Assembly (NCBI GenBank): GCA_963666995.1
Contig: OY762941.1
Coordinates: forward strand, 682,001 to 746,000
From: Syntrophobacter sp963666995
GTDB lineage: Bacteria; Desulfobacterota; Syntrophobacteria; Syntrophobacterales; Syntrophobacteraceae
Length of the DNA stretch: 64,000 bases
Direction: 5' to 3'
Shown here: positions 44,439-53,276 of the stretch, one piece after another
Layout: the number at the start of each line of letters is the position of its first letter
Position numbering within the stretch: position 1 is the first letter of the stretch
Translations under genes and position numbers: made by a program
Notes under the pieces: model-generated
Databases searched by the model: none
Told to the model about the DNA's origin: nothing
What the model saw: the letters and a program-made list of their open reading frames with translations, nothing else

Positions 44439-45935
44439 ATGAGAGTGTCCGCGAAGAAAACCGCCCTCGCCGCCGCGAGCCTGATTTCCAGGAACAGGAT
44501 CAGGCGGGGGAATTTTATCAAGAGCCGCCGGAGTATAGTAACAGGCGTTCTTGTCTTCGCCGCGATATGCCTCATTTATATGCCGGAGGGCGCATCACTG
44601 ACAAATCTTCTGCTGGGAAGCGGGATCGTTTTGTTTGCGAGTGTCCCAATGCTTCAGTGGCTTCGGCAGCAGCAACGGGAAGATAATATTCCCTTCTTTC
44701 AGTTCTTTTTTTTCAGTCATGCAGTGAATTTCGGGTTTTCCGTATTCCAGGGAAGACTTGCGTTTCGCGGGATTTTCGGCATCCCCGATGAGATCGTGAC
44801 CGAGACTTTGTTGATTGTTCTGGTCGGGATGGCAGCCCTGCTGGCCGGATGGAATTTGGGACGGATATTTCGTCTGAAGTTGCCGTTCGATTATCATCTC
44901 GATGAGCGCCGTTTCATTCGCCTCCTGCTGGTCTATCTGGGCTTTTATTCGTTTTTCCTGGTGTTTCAGCGGTTTAGTATCGGGGACATGCTCCGGGCCG
45001 CGTCCGGAAATCTCTTTGAGTACATGCTTGGCGCCACCGGTCTGGTATCGATATTCTATTTGTCGGGGTACCAGGCACAAAATAAGCTCAGCAAACGTCA
45101 GAACCAACTGTTCTGGGGCGCCGTCATTGTATCATTATTCTCCGGCTTATCCAGTGGATGGTTGTCAAAGTGTATAGCACCAATTTTTGCTTTGGTCCTG
45201 GGGCGATTATCCAAAGGAGGGCATTTTTCGCGCAGGATTGTCATTGTTGCCGCGGTGCTGGTTTTATTCCTCCAAGTCGGCAAGAATGCTTTTCGACAGA
45301 TGACTTGGCATGGGGCAATGGGGGGAGTTGTCGCCGAAAGCATAACGGACATCCCCGTGCTGGTCTCATCATGGTTTTCGGCATCGGCCGCCTCTTTGCA
45401 AAGGATCGACGAGCAGGATCGAATGGGCAATGCAGTTCTTACCACGTTCAGGCGGTTCAATCACCTGGAATGGTTCTCCTGGGTTGTGAGCCAGACACCC
45501 GGTTCGCTTCCCTACCTGGAAGGATATTCGTACAATGATCTTTACCTGTTTCTGGTTCCACGATTTATCTGGCCGGACAAGCCGACAAATATGGACAAGG
45601 CGAATTTCATCGCGCTTCGATATGGATGGATTGACCCTTCGCAGGTTGGAAATCAAGCCGTAACCCCCGGCCTCATGGACGAGGCATTCATTAATTTCGG
45701 TGTGTCCGGGGTAATCATTGTCATGGCTGCTATTGGGGCTTTGTTCGGGGTCCTATCGACGGCCCTGAACAACTCAAAGGCCGGAAAAGGTTGGCAAATC
45801 GCCCTGGTGGCGCTCCTTTGTATGAAATGGCTGCCAATCGCAACGGCAGCCTCTTATTTTGGCGGGTTTGTGCAGCCAATCGTCATAGTTCTCATAATGT
45901 ATCTGCCTGCAAGGCAAAAAAGAACTGCGGGCTGA
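44439..45935 (+). CDS. Wzy-like polysaccharide polymerase (integral membrane)
   Basis: The 498-aa protein has a basic N-terminus and about eleven hydrophobic segments, a longer periplasmic-type loop (about residues 290-400) with SYNDLYLFLVPRFIWPDKP, and a small C-terminal tail. The PRFIWPDKP strip and topology are those of oligosaccharide repeat-unit polymerases. Wzy normally works with Wzx and Wzz, neither seen here, whereas Wzm/Wzt is present. A T8 run (44706-44713) lies in the FFFFS codons. The start at ATG 44439 lacks a good ribosome binding site. Confidence 0.75.
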   Translation: MRVSAKKTALAAASLISRNRIRRGNFIKSRRSIVTGVLVFAAICLIYMPEGASLTNLLLGSGIVLFASVPMLQWLRQQQREDNIPFFQFFFFSHAVNFGFSVFQGRLAFRGIFGIPDEIVTETLLIVLVGMAALLAGWNLGRIFRLKLPFDYHLDERRFIRLLLVYLGFYSFFLVFQRFSIGDMLRAASGNLFEYMLGATGLVSIFYLSGYQAQNKLSKRQNQLFWGAVIVSLFSGLSSGWLSKCIAPIFALVLGRLSKGGHFSRRIVIVAAVLVLFLQVGKNAFRQMTWHGAMGGVVAESITDIPVLVSSWFSASAASLQRIDEQDRMGNAVLTTFRRFNHLEWFSWVVSQTPGSLPYLEGYSYNDLYLFLVPRFIWPDKPTNMDKANFIALRYGWIDPSQVGNQAVTPGLMDEAFINFGVSGVIIVMAAIGALFGVLSTALNNSKAGKGWQIALVALLCMKWLPIATAASYFGGFVQPIVIVLIMYLPARQKRTAG

Positions 45936-45983
45936 AATCGGCGCGTTCTCGCAAACAACTTTGGTCAATCGAGGATTTGAACC

Positions 45984-47189
45984 ATTTCCAAGATTTCCGT
46001 GGCGGTTCTCGCTACCCATCCCATTCAGTATCATGCTCCGATATTCAAGCAATTGGCTGCGCGCGAAGAGGTGTCGCTTCAGGCATTTTTTGCGTCCGAT
46101 ATGAGTATTCGCGGCTATAACCTTAAGTCGGGTGGGTTCGGGGTAAATATCCAGTGGGATGTCCCATTGCTGGAAGGATACGGAAGCAGGTTTTTAAAAG
46201 GGCGCTCCCGGCTGGAAAACCTGTCTTCGTTTTTCGAACACGATCGCCGGGAGATTGCAAAGGTCCTGCGGACGGAGAAATTCGATGCCCTTTTGCTGTT
46301 CTGCAATTATACGATGTTGCTCACTCTGAGAGCTGTTTTCGCTGCCCGAAAAGCCGGCGTCCCCGTGCTTATCAGGGGCGATAATAGTGATTCGGACGGG
46401 ATCGCAAGACCGTGGTTGAAGGAGCGCTTCCGGCGTCTTTTTCTCAGGTGGTTCTATTCAAATATATCCGCTTTCCTGGCTGTTGGGAAATACATGCAGA
46501 GACACTTTGTCTCCATGGGTGTACCGGAACAACGGATATTCGCGTCCCCTCACTGCGTTGATGATGAACGATTCAGAAGACAACGCCTGAGATTAATGCC
46601 AAAACGCGGCCGGCTCCGGGACGAACTCGGCTTTGCCCCCGATGATTTTGTCTTTTTGTTTTGTGGCAGATTCATACCGAAAAAGAACTTCGTTGTCCTG
46701 GCTGAGGCAATGGAAAAACTGAGGGGGCGGGAGTCTATCTGTTTGATAGCAGTGGGCGACGGTGAAGAGAGACTCTTAATGCAGGAGCGGTTGGAAAAAA
46801 CAGTGGGAAAGCGAACTGCGTTCGTGGGTTTCAAGAATCAGAGCGAACTGGCCAGGTATTATCTAGCCGCGGACGCATTGGTTATATGCTCTTCATTTGG
46901 TGAAACGTGGGGGCTGGTGGTCAACGAGGCCCAAATCTTCGGGCTGCCGGTCATTTCGAGCGACAGGGTGGGCTGTCGCGAAGATCTCGTAATAGAGGGC
47001 GAAACCGGTATGATCTTTCCTTCGGGAGACTCGGGTGCCCTTGCGGACTGCATGATACGGCTCGCAACCGATAGGGAGTTGGCCGCCCGAATGGGCAAAA
47101 ACGCAATCGAAAAGAGCCGGAGTTATCGTGTCGAGGACGCAGTGGACGGCATTGTGAATGCGGTCCAATTCGCGGTCGGGAAGAAATAA
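45984..47189 (+). CDS. Glycosyltransferase family 4, possible ATT start
   Basis: From residue 6 onward the 401-aa product reads VAVLATHPIQYHAPIFKQLA, a well-known GT4 N-terminus normally preceded by MKI or similar. The frame has a stop at 45978 and no ATG, GTG or TTG before GTG 45999, which would cut the first beta strand. GAGGA (45971-45975) is ideally spaced for ATT at 45984, giving (M)SKISVAVLATHP. The C-terminal domain has FVFLFCGRFIPKKNFVVLAEAM and CSSFGETWGLVVNEAQIFGLPV, the intact donor motif. If GTG is used the protein is 396 aa. Confidence 0.85.
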   Translation: MSKISVAVLATHPIQYHAPIFKQLAAREEVSLQAFFASDMSIRGYNLKSGGFGVNIQWDVPLLEGYGSRFLKGRSRLENLSSFFEHDRREIAKVLRTEKFDALLLFCNYTMLLTLRAVFAARKAGVPVLIRGDNSDSDGIARPWLKERFRRLFLRWFYSNISAFLAVGKYMQRHFVSMGVPEQRIFASPHCVDDERFRRQRLRLMPKRGRLRDELGFAPDDFVFLFCGRFIPKKNFVVLAEAMEKLRGRESICLIAVGDGEERLLMQERLEKTVGKRTAFVGFKNQSELARYYLAADALVICSSFGETWGLVVNEAQIFGLPVISSDRVGCREDLVIEGETGMIFPSGDSGALADCMIRLATDRELAARMGKNAIEKSRSYRVEDAVDGIVNAVQFAVGKK

Positions 47190-47502
47190 TACACGCTTAT
47201 TGTCCGAATCGCTCCGAATTGGCGGACGAGAAATCTCAGTTTCAACAGCTTGAATTACTTAAATAATCCCAGTCACCAAAGGCTTAGTGGTCCATTTCAT
47301 AAGTTCAATGACATAATCCTAGCGATGGGTGGCACGGACAACTCGTTGTCCGTGCGCGAAGCCCAAGAGGAGGCTCGGAGGGCAAGCCCTGGAATCGTGG
47401 TAACGGATTCGGCGGTCCTCTTGTCCTTACGGACCCGGATACAAGTATCCGGGCCACCCGTGATGAGATCTCCGTGATACATCATCGTATTTATGAAACA
47501 AT
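47190..47502. repeat. Nested inverted repeats in an intergenic region
   Basis: The 313-bp gap contains a bounded element at 47327-47459. Its outer arms GGGTGGC (47327-47333) and GCCACCC (47453-47459) enclose a perfect 10-bp hairpin GCACGGACAA/TTGTCCGTGC (47332-47355, loop CTCG) and a perfect 9-bp hairpin CCCGGATAC/GTATCCGGG (47434-47453, loop AA). This resembles a REPIN-type pair. No gene is present. Confidence 0.65.
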
Positions 47503-48228
47503 GTGCTTAGGATCTATTTCAAATTGAACCTGCCGAAAACCTTGCACTTCATTGGAAGTCTACTCATGCTGTTTTTCGATCCACTTAGAACAGTCATAGT
47601 ATACATGGAGGGCAATTTAGGCGTTCTACTGAGAAGGCTGTACTATCGGACCTGCCTTGGCGGTATGGGGAAGAAAGTAAAAATTGATCCGGGAGTCGTG
47701 TTTCTCAACCCCCAAAACATCTTCCTCGGTGACCATGTCTGGATAGATCGAGGGGTAAAGCTGATTGCCGGCCTCCCCTCGGGAGAGCGCCGCATGAAAC
47801 GAATCATCAGCGGCGCCAATGAATCACCTGGAATGCTCAGGATCGGCAGCCACTGCCACATCGCACCCGACGTCATTATACAAGCCCACGGCGGCGTGAG
47901 GATTGGTTCCGAGCTGACCATCGGCGCGGGATCGAAGATATACAGTCTTTCACACCATTATCGTAACCCCGACGATGACACGGATGATACACCATACCGT
48001 TTCGTCGGATCGGTCGATCCGGATTTACAGTTCCTTATATCCGGATCGGTTGTAATAGAAGATGGTGCTGCAGTTGCAATGAATTCGATTATTTTACCTG
48101 GTAGCGTGCTGTCAGCTGCAGCATGGATTACTGCCGGTTCCGTTTTGCGGGGATCGGTACCGCCCGGCGCAATTGCTTCGGGTAACCCGGCCAAAGTCGT
48201 TAAGTTTAGACCCGGCTTTGAAAGGTAG
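47503..48228 (+). CDS. Hexapeptide-repeat acyltransferase
   Basis: The 241-aa protein has an N-terminal hydrophobic stretch (LHFIGSLLMLFFDPLRTVIVY) and then left-handed beta-helix repeats: IFLGDHVWIDRGVKLI, LRIGSHCHIAPDVII, VRIGSELTIGAGSKIY with SLSHHY as likely catalytic histidines, VVIEDGAAVAMNSIIL, ending ASGNPAKVVKF. It is a WbbJ-like O-acetyl transferase. It starts at GTG 47503, because an in-frame stop lies at 47494; the ribosome binding site is poor. Confidence 0.85.
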   Translation: MLRIYFKLNLPKTLHFIGSLLMLFFDPLRTVIVYMEGNLGVLLRRLYYRTCLGGMGKKVKIDPGVVFLNPQNIFLGDHVWIDRGVKLIAGLPSGERRMKRIISGANESPGMLRIGSHCHIAPDVIIQAHGGVRIGSELTIGAGSKIYSLSHHYRNPDDDTDDTPYRFVGSVDPDLQFLISGSVVIEDGAAVAMNSIILPGSVLSAAAWITAGSVLRGSVPPGAIASGNPAKVVKFRPGFER

Positions 48229-48248
48229 TTCCCAAACAGGAATTCTCT

Positions 48249-49391
48249 TTGAAAATACTGTATTTGGCAACAGGCGTATTCGATAAAGGCGGCATTTCAA
48301 GATACAGCCGCTATCAGATAGAGGCGCTGAGAAACGCTCCAGGTGTCGGACAGGTATATGTAATGTCTCTTCTCCCATCCCAGGGAGATATATTCGAAGA
48401 GCACTTCAGGGTTGAAAAAGAATACACCGGCATATCGCTTCCGTCCAAATCGAGGTTTGCTCTGGACGCTGTCCGTGCCGCGGTGAGGCTGGATACGAGG
48501 ATTATATGGGCCAATCACGTTGCACTATGCCCATTAGCTAATTTCGCCGCGTTCGCAAGCCGCGCAAAGACGATCGTGAACATTTATGGACGCGAAATCT
48601 GGAGCGGTCTCAACAGGCTGGAATCTTTTTCTCTCGGCCGATGCAATGCGATTGTGGCGGACTGTTACTTCACTGCCGAATGGGCCGGGAAAAATCTTGG
48701 GATAAGGCCTGAGAGAACAAGGGTCATCTGGGATTGCGTCGATACCGCGAAATTCCAGCCCGGACCGGCGGATCCGGATATTGCTCGAAAGTATGGAATA
48801 CCGATTGATTCGGGGCGAGTGCGTCTTATGACAATCGGGCGTCTTGAATCAGAGCAGATGCACAAAGGTTATCATCGCATTATCAAGATGGTCTGCGATA
48901 CCAAAGATCTTATGCGAATTGAATACATTGTTGGTGGAACCGGACCGGCCCTGCCCCAACTTCGGAGACTTGCCTCAGAACTGGGAGTTGAGGACCGGGT
49001 GTATTTTACCGGGTCAATAGCCGAGCCGGACCTGCCGTCAGTATATCGCATGGCCGATATCTTTGTCCTGATCAGCGACCGGGGCCCCGGCAGGGGGGAA
49101 GGCATCCCTCTCACGCCGTTGGAGGCTGCGGCGTGCGGCAAGCCCATTATGGTGGGGAACCAGGATGGTTCGTGTGAGGCCGTCGAGAACGGTGTCAATG
49201 GATTCATTTTGGATCCTCACGACCACCAGGGAATCATAGAGCGCGTTCAGCTCCTGGTTGACGATCCGGACAAGAGGAGCCGAATGGGAATCGCCGCAAG
49301 GCGGAGAATTGAGAAAAATCATAGTTTTGAAGGGTTCACGGAGGCTACCGGGAGAGTGCTCCGGGATATCCAAATTGCGGATGGAGACTGA
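48249..49391 (+). CDS. Glycosyltransferase family 4
   Basis: The 380-aa product starts with TTG at 48249 (AGGA seven bases upstream): MKILYLATGVFDKGGISRYS. The C-terminal domain has RLMTIGRLESEQMHKGYHRII, VYFTGSIAEPDLPSVYRMADIFVL and GEGIPLTPLEAAACGKPIMVG with the retaining E-x7-E motif. The glycine-rich GGISRYSRYQ loop is typical. It directly precedes the aminotransferase gene with no gap. Confidence 0.9.
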   Translation: MKILYLATGVFDKGGISRYSRYQIEALRNAPGVGQVYVMSLLPSQGDIFEEHFRVEKEYTGISLPSKSRFALDAVRAAVRLDTRIIWANHVALCPLANFAAFASRAKTIVNIYGREIWSGLNRLESFSLGRCNAIVADCYFTAEWAGKNLGIRPERTRVIWDCVDTAKFQPGPADPDIARKYGIPIDSGRVRLMTIGRLESEQMHKGYHRIIKMVCDTKDLMRIEYIVGGTGPALPQLRRLASELGVEDRVYFTGSIAEPDLPSVYRMADIFVLISDRGPGRGEGIPLTPLEAAACGKPIMVGNQDGSCEAVENGVNGFILDPHDHQGIIERVQLLVDDPDKRSRMGIAARRRIEKNHSFEGFTEATGRVLRDIQIADGD

Positions 49392-50528
49392 ATGGCAAAT
49401 TGCAGGAAGACATTGGAATTTCAGTTGGCAGCTCCCGACATCACCTCGCTTGAAGTGGAGTACGTGACCGAGGCTGTGAAGTCGGGGTGGGTTTCTTCCA
49501 TTGGAGAATTCATCGGGCGTTTCGAACGCGGTATCGCCAGGCTGTGCGGGGCCGAACATGCTGTCGCGGTCAGCAACGGAACAGTCGCTTTGCATCTTGC
49601 CCTTGTGAGTCTCGGCATCGGACCGGGGGACGAGGTGATAGTGCCGGCGTTGACGTTCGTCGCCACCGCGGCTGCCATAGTACATGCGGGGGCCACACCG
49701 GTCTTTGTTGATAGCGAGTCTGAGACTTTCAATATGGATCCGGAGGCAGTCGCAGCCGCATTTTCAGAGCGCACCAAAGCCGTTATTGCGGTCCATCTTT
49801 ACGGTCACCCCGCTGATATGGATCGGATCACCGGCTTGGCCGGCGAAAGGAATTGCCTGGTCTTGGAAGATGCAGCGGAAGCTCACGGAGCGCTTTACCG
49901 CACTCAAAAAGCCGGATCAATCGGCAAAGCCGGTACATTTTCGTTCTACGGCAACAAACTGCTGACCACGGGTGAAGGGGGAGCCATTGTTACTAATGAC
50001 GAAGATCTTGCCGGCAAGTTGCGTTTTTTGAAAGATCATGCAATGGATCCGTTGAGGCGTTACTGGCATCCGGAGATCGGGTTTAATTATCGGATGACGA
50101 ATATTCAGGCTGCGCTGGGTTGCGCCCAGGTCGAACGGTTCGATCAGATGGTAAGTAAGAGGCAAGCTCTTGTTGACGCCTACCGCGATGTACTCTCAGA
50201 TTTGCCCGTGACGGTGAATCCCGCGATGGATTGGGCAAAACCCGCCCCCTGGTTGACGACGGTCCTGTTACCGCAAGGCAGCAACGCCGCGGGATTAGCC
50301 GAAGAGTTGCGTGGTGTCGGCGTTGACACACGTCCGTTTTTCGCTCCAATCGAGACCATGCCGCCATACAAGCATTTTCGGAGCCACAGCGCGTCTGGTT
50401 CGCCAGGTTGTCCGGTTGCTTCCGAACTTTATCGACGAGGCATTCTCCTTCCAACAATTCCCTCTGTTGATCTGGAACTGTTGCTGCGTCGTGTTCATAA
50501 AACCATGAAGAATTACCTGAACGGCTAA
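49392..50528 (+). CDS. DegT/DnrJ/EryC1-family sugar aminotransferase, perosamine-synthase-like
   Basis: The 378-aa PLP enzyme has EDAAEAHGA (D160) and SFYGNKLLTTGEGG with PLP lysine K189, plus RRYWHPEIGFNYRMTNIQAALG, a strip very close to GDP-perosamine synthases (RfbE/Per). It would put an amino group on C4 of a 4-keto-6-deoxy sugar nucleotide; with Gmd in the same locus, GDP-4-amino-4,6-dideoxymannose is the best guess. UDP-linked substrates remain possible. ATG 49392 follows the previous stop at once. Confidence 0.85.
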   Translation: MANCRKTLEFQLAAPDITSLEVEYVTEAVKSGWVSSIGEFIGRFERGIARLCGAEHAVAVSNGTVALHLALVSLGIGPGDEVIVPALTFVATAAAIVHAGATPVFVDSESETFNMDPEAVAAAFSERTKAVIAVHLYGHPADMDRITGLAGERNCLVLEDAAEAHGALYRTQKAGSIGKAGTFSFYGNKLLTTGEGGAIVTNDEDLAGKLRFLKDHAMDPLRRYWHPEIGFNYRMTNIQAALGCAQVERFDQMVSKRQALVDAYRDVLSDLPVTVNPAMDWAKPAPWLTTVLLPQGSNAAGLAEELRGVGVDTRPFFAPIETMPPYKHFRSHSASGSPGCPVASELYRRGILLPTIPSVDLELLLRRVHKTMKNYLNG

Positions 50529-50608
50529 AAAGAAGTGCTCCCTTGTGCTCCTTCTAGAGCAGAAGATATTGAAGATAGCCTTCTATTGGGTCAGGTTGGC
50601 AGGTTGAC

Positions 50609-51763
50609 ATGAAGATTGTTCACGTCGTTCCAGCCGTTACGGAAGAATCCAGCGGGCCGTCTTATTCAATCGTGCATCTGTGCGAATCCCTCATCGCGCA
50701 AGGCCAGGAGGTGACGCTCGCAGCGCTGGATTGGGCGCCGATGGTTTCACCGCCTCCTTTCCTGAAAAACTTTCCACTGGGGATCGGGCCGACTCGACTC
50801 GGGCGGTCGCCGGCGATGCGCCGCTGGCTGATGTCACTGGCCCGATCGAAGAAAGTCGACATCCTGCATAACCACGGAATATGGCAAATGAATGCAGTTT
50901 ACCCGGGATGGGCTGCGCGAAATGGAAATATTAATATGGTGATCTCTCCACGAGGCGCGCTGTCCGAATGGGCCATGCGGCATGGCTCCAGGATAAAGAA
51001 AATCTTCTGGCCTATGCTCCAGAAACCGTCATTTGATTCCGCAACCTGCTTCCATGCCACGGCAGAATCGGAATACGAGGACATCCGTCGCATGGGCTTT
51101 CATCAGCCGGTCACTGTGATTCCCAATGGCATCGATATCCCTCCACCAAAACAGCCATTACATACGGAGGTGCGTACTCTGCTTTTTCTTGGCAGAGTTC
51201 ATCGCCAAAAAGGTTTGGATATCCTGTTGCCCGCATGGCGGGCGGTGCAGGATCGTTTTCCCGACTGGCGCTTGTTGGTTGCTGGAAGCGACGTCGGTTA
51301 CTACGGGCGGAGCGGTTATCTGGACGACATGCGCAGGCTGGCGCTGGAGCTTGGCCTTAACCGTATTGATTTTGCAGGTGAGTTACGCGGTCTTGCAAAG
51401 TTACAGGCGTATCAACGAGCTGACTTGTTTGTTCTGCCAACTTATTCAGAGAGCTTTGGCATGACCGTGGCGGAAGCACTGGCGGCCGGCACGCCGGCCA
51501 TTGTTACGAAGGGCGCGCCGTGGAGTGGATTGGAGAAAATTCGCGCGGGTTGGTGGATTGAAATCGGGATCGACCCGCTGGTGGCTTGCTTGGAAGACGC
51601 ACTCGATAGATCCCGGGATGAACTTGTGGAAATGGGAATGCTCGGACGGGATTGGATGAGAGCGGAATTTTCCTGGGCGGATGTGGCAAGAAAGATGGCC
51701 GATACCTACAGGTGGCTTTCCGGGGGTGCAGCGCCTGCGCCCGCTTGGGTGCGTACGGATTGA
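50609..51763 (+). CDS. Glycosyltransferase family 4
   Basis: The 384-aa protein begins MKIVHVVPAVTEESSGPSYSI and has HNHGIWQMNAVYPGWAARNG, the acceptor-side motif of a group of GT4 enzymes from EPS loci. The donor domain has LLFLGRVHRQKGLDILLPAW and LPTYSESFGMTVAEALAAGTPAIV. AGGTTGACATG places the start at 50609. Sugar specificity is unknown. Confidence 0.9.
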   Translation: MKIVHVVPAVTEESSGPSYSIVHLCESLIAQGQEVTLAALDWAPMVSPPPFLKNFPLGIGPTRLGRSPAMRRWLMSLARSKKVDILHNHGIWQMNAVYPGWAARNGNINMVISPRGALSEWAMRHGSRIKKIFWPMLQKPSFDSATCFHATAESEYEDIRRMGFHQPVTVIPNGIDIPPPKQPLHTEVRTLLFLGRVHRQKGLDILLPAWRAVQDRFPDWRLLVAGSDVGYYGRSGYLDDMRRLALELGLNRIDFAGELRGLAKLQAYQRADLFVLPTYSESFGMTVAEALAAGTPAIVTKGAPWSGLEKIRAGWWIEIGIDPLVACLEDALDRSRDELVEMGMLGRDWMRAEFSWADVARKMADTYRWLSGGAAPAPAWVRTD

Positions 51764-51765
51764 TT

Positions 51766-52476
51766 ATGAAACTGAACAACATGAGTTGGCGGACGAACCG
51801 CCTGATACTGACAATGCGCAATATCGGGAGGACGCTCGGCCTGAACAGGTGGATTGCGTCATGGTTGTCTGGAGGGGAATACGAAACAAGGTTTTATGAG
51901 CTTTTGTCGACCTGCATACAGCCACGAGACTGTGTTTGGGATATCGGTGCCAATGTCGGCCTTTATACTGGATTATTTGCTGAACGTGTTGGTCCACAGG
52001 GTCGGGTTTTTGCCATTGAGCCAAGTCCGCTGAATTACCATCGACTGGCTGAGCGGTGTTCCTCTCTGGGTAACGTAAGATTACTTCAGTGCGGGCTTGG
52101 CAGGGCGAACGGCAAGATGTATTTCCAGCAAGGTGCGGACGAATTGGGCGCCACCAGCCGTGTAATCGAGAGCGGATCTGACGGGGAAGTAGTCGAAATT
52201 CGTTCCGGTGACAGCCTGCTGGAGGACGGAAGCGCTAATTCCCCAGATGTAATAAAGTGCGATGTCGAGGGCTTCGAGTGGGAGGTTCTTGAGGGAATGT
52301 CGGGATTGTTGGGGCAACCATGCCTGCGAGCCATAGGCATCGAGGTTCATTTCGGAATACTCAACGAACGTGGGATGCGGGATGTGCCGAAATGGATCGA
52401 AAGGTTATTGAATGATTCCGGATTCGCTGTTAACTGGCCCGATAGCAGCCATATTTTTGCAGTCAGAGAGCAGTAA
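51766..52476 (+). CDS. FkbM-family methyltransferase
   Basis: The 236-aa product has CVWDIGANVGLYTGLFAERVG (SAM motif I), VFAIEPSPLNYHRL, and DVIKCDVEGFEWEVLEGM, the FkbM signature. These enzymes O-methylate diverse hydroxyls and are frequent in glycan loci. The ATG at 51766, two bases after the previous stop, is used instead of an open frame from 51652 that overlaps the glycosyltransferase gene. Its stop overlaps the next start by one base (TAATG). Confidence 0.87.
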   Translation: MKLNNMSWRTNRLILTMRNIGRTLGLNRWIASWLSGGEYETRFYELLSTCIQPRDCVWDIGANVGLYTGLFAERVGPQGRVFAIEPSPLNYHRLAERCSSLGNVRLLQCGLGRANGKMYFQQGADELGATSRVIESGSDGEVVEIRSGDSLLEDGSANSPDVIKCDVEGFEWEVLEGMSGLLGQPCLRAIGIEVHFGILNERGMRDVPKWIERLLNDSGFAVNWPDSSHIFAVREQ

Positions 52477-53276
52477 TGGAGTACGTAGAGGTTGATAAGA
52501 CGAATCTTCGTGTGTCGCGATTAGCCTTTGGTACGGCTTCGCTTCACCACCTTCCCCGACGGAATCAGCGCGTTCGATTGCTGGAAACGGCCCTTGCCTC
52601 AGGTATTACGCACTTTGACACATCTCCTTATTACGGATTTGGCTTAGCCGAATCCGATTTGGGGGTGCTCATTCGCAGCCGGCGAGATGCGGTGACTATT
52701 ACCACAAAAGTCGGCCTCTACGCTCCCGGAGGGGCGGCGAGTGGGAGCTTTGGCGTATGGCTGCGCAAGGCAGCAGGGAAGATCCATAGGCCCTTCTCGA
52801 TTCCACGGGTTGACTGGAGTATCCAGGCGGCTGAAGAAAGCCTGAATGCCAGCTTGAAACGGCTCGGGACGGAATATGTTGACATATTGTTTTTGCATGA
52901 GCCGGATCCCGACCTGGTTCGTTCAGAAGAAATCCTGTCCTGGCTTGAGCGAGAGCGTTCGAAAGGGAGAATTCGCTACTGGGGTTTAGCCGGCACAGCG
53001 GCTTTGCTTGAAACATGGGTTCGCGCCGATCACCCGCTGGCAATGGTCGTTCAAACCAAGGATAGTCTGCACCAAAAAGAAGCTGACCTGGTTTTGAATC
53101 AGGGGAGGCGCCTGCAATTTACATATGGATATCTCTCTTCATCGAAGGGCGCCGGGTTGGCAGAACCAGCCGAAATGCTGCTGCGAAAGGCATTGCGAAG
53201 AAATCAGGATGGAGTCATCCTTTTTTCAACTCGGCGAGCCGATCGCATTACCAGGTTGGCGGGGATCGTGCAGTGA
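52476..53276 (+). CDS. Aldo/keto reductase
   Basis: The 266-aa TIM-barrel protein retains the catalytic tetrad: D48 and Y53 in HFDTSPYYGFG, K78 in TITTKVG, H141 in ILFLHEPD. It would reduce or oxidise a carbonyl with NAD(P)H. It overlaps both neighbours (TAATG before, GTGA after), so FkbM, AKR and the GMC oxidoreductase are co-translated and probably work on one substrate, likely a sugar or its acyl group. Confidence 0.87.
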   Translation: MEYVEVDKTNLRVSRLAFGTASLHHLPRRNQRVRLLETALASGITHFDTSPYYGFGLAESDLGVLIRSRRDAVTITTKVGLYAPGGAASGSFGVWLRKAAGKIHRPFSIPRVDWSIQAAEESLNASLKRLGTEYVDILFLHEPDPDLVRSEEILSWLERERSKGRIRYWGLAGTAALLETWVRADHPLAMVVQTKDSLHQKEADLVLNQGRRLQFTYGYLSSSKGAGLAEPAEMLLRKALRRNQDGVILFSTRRADRITRLAGIVQ

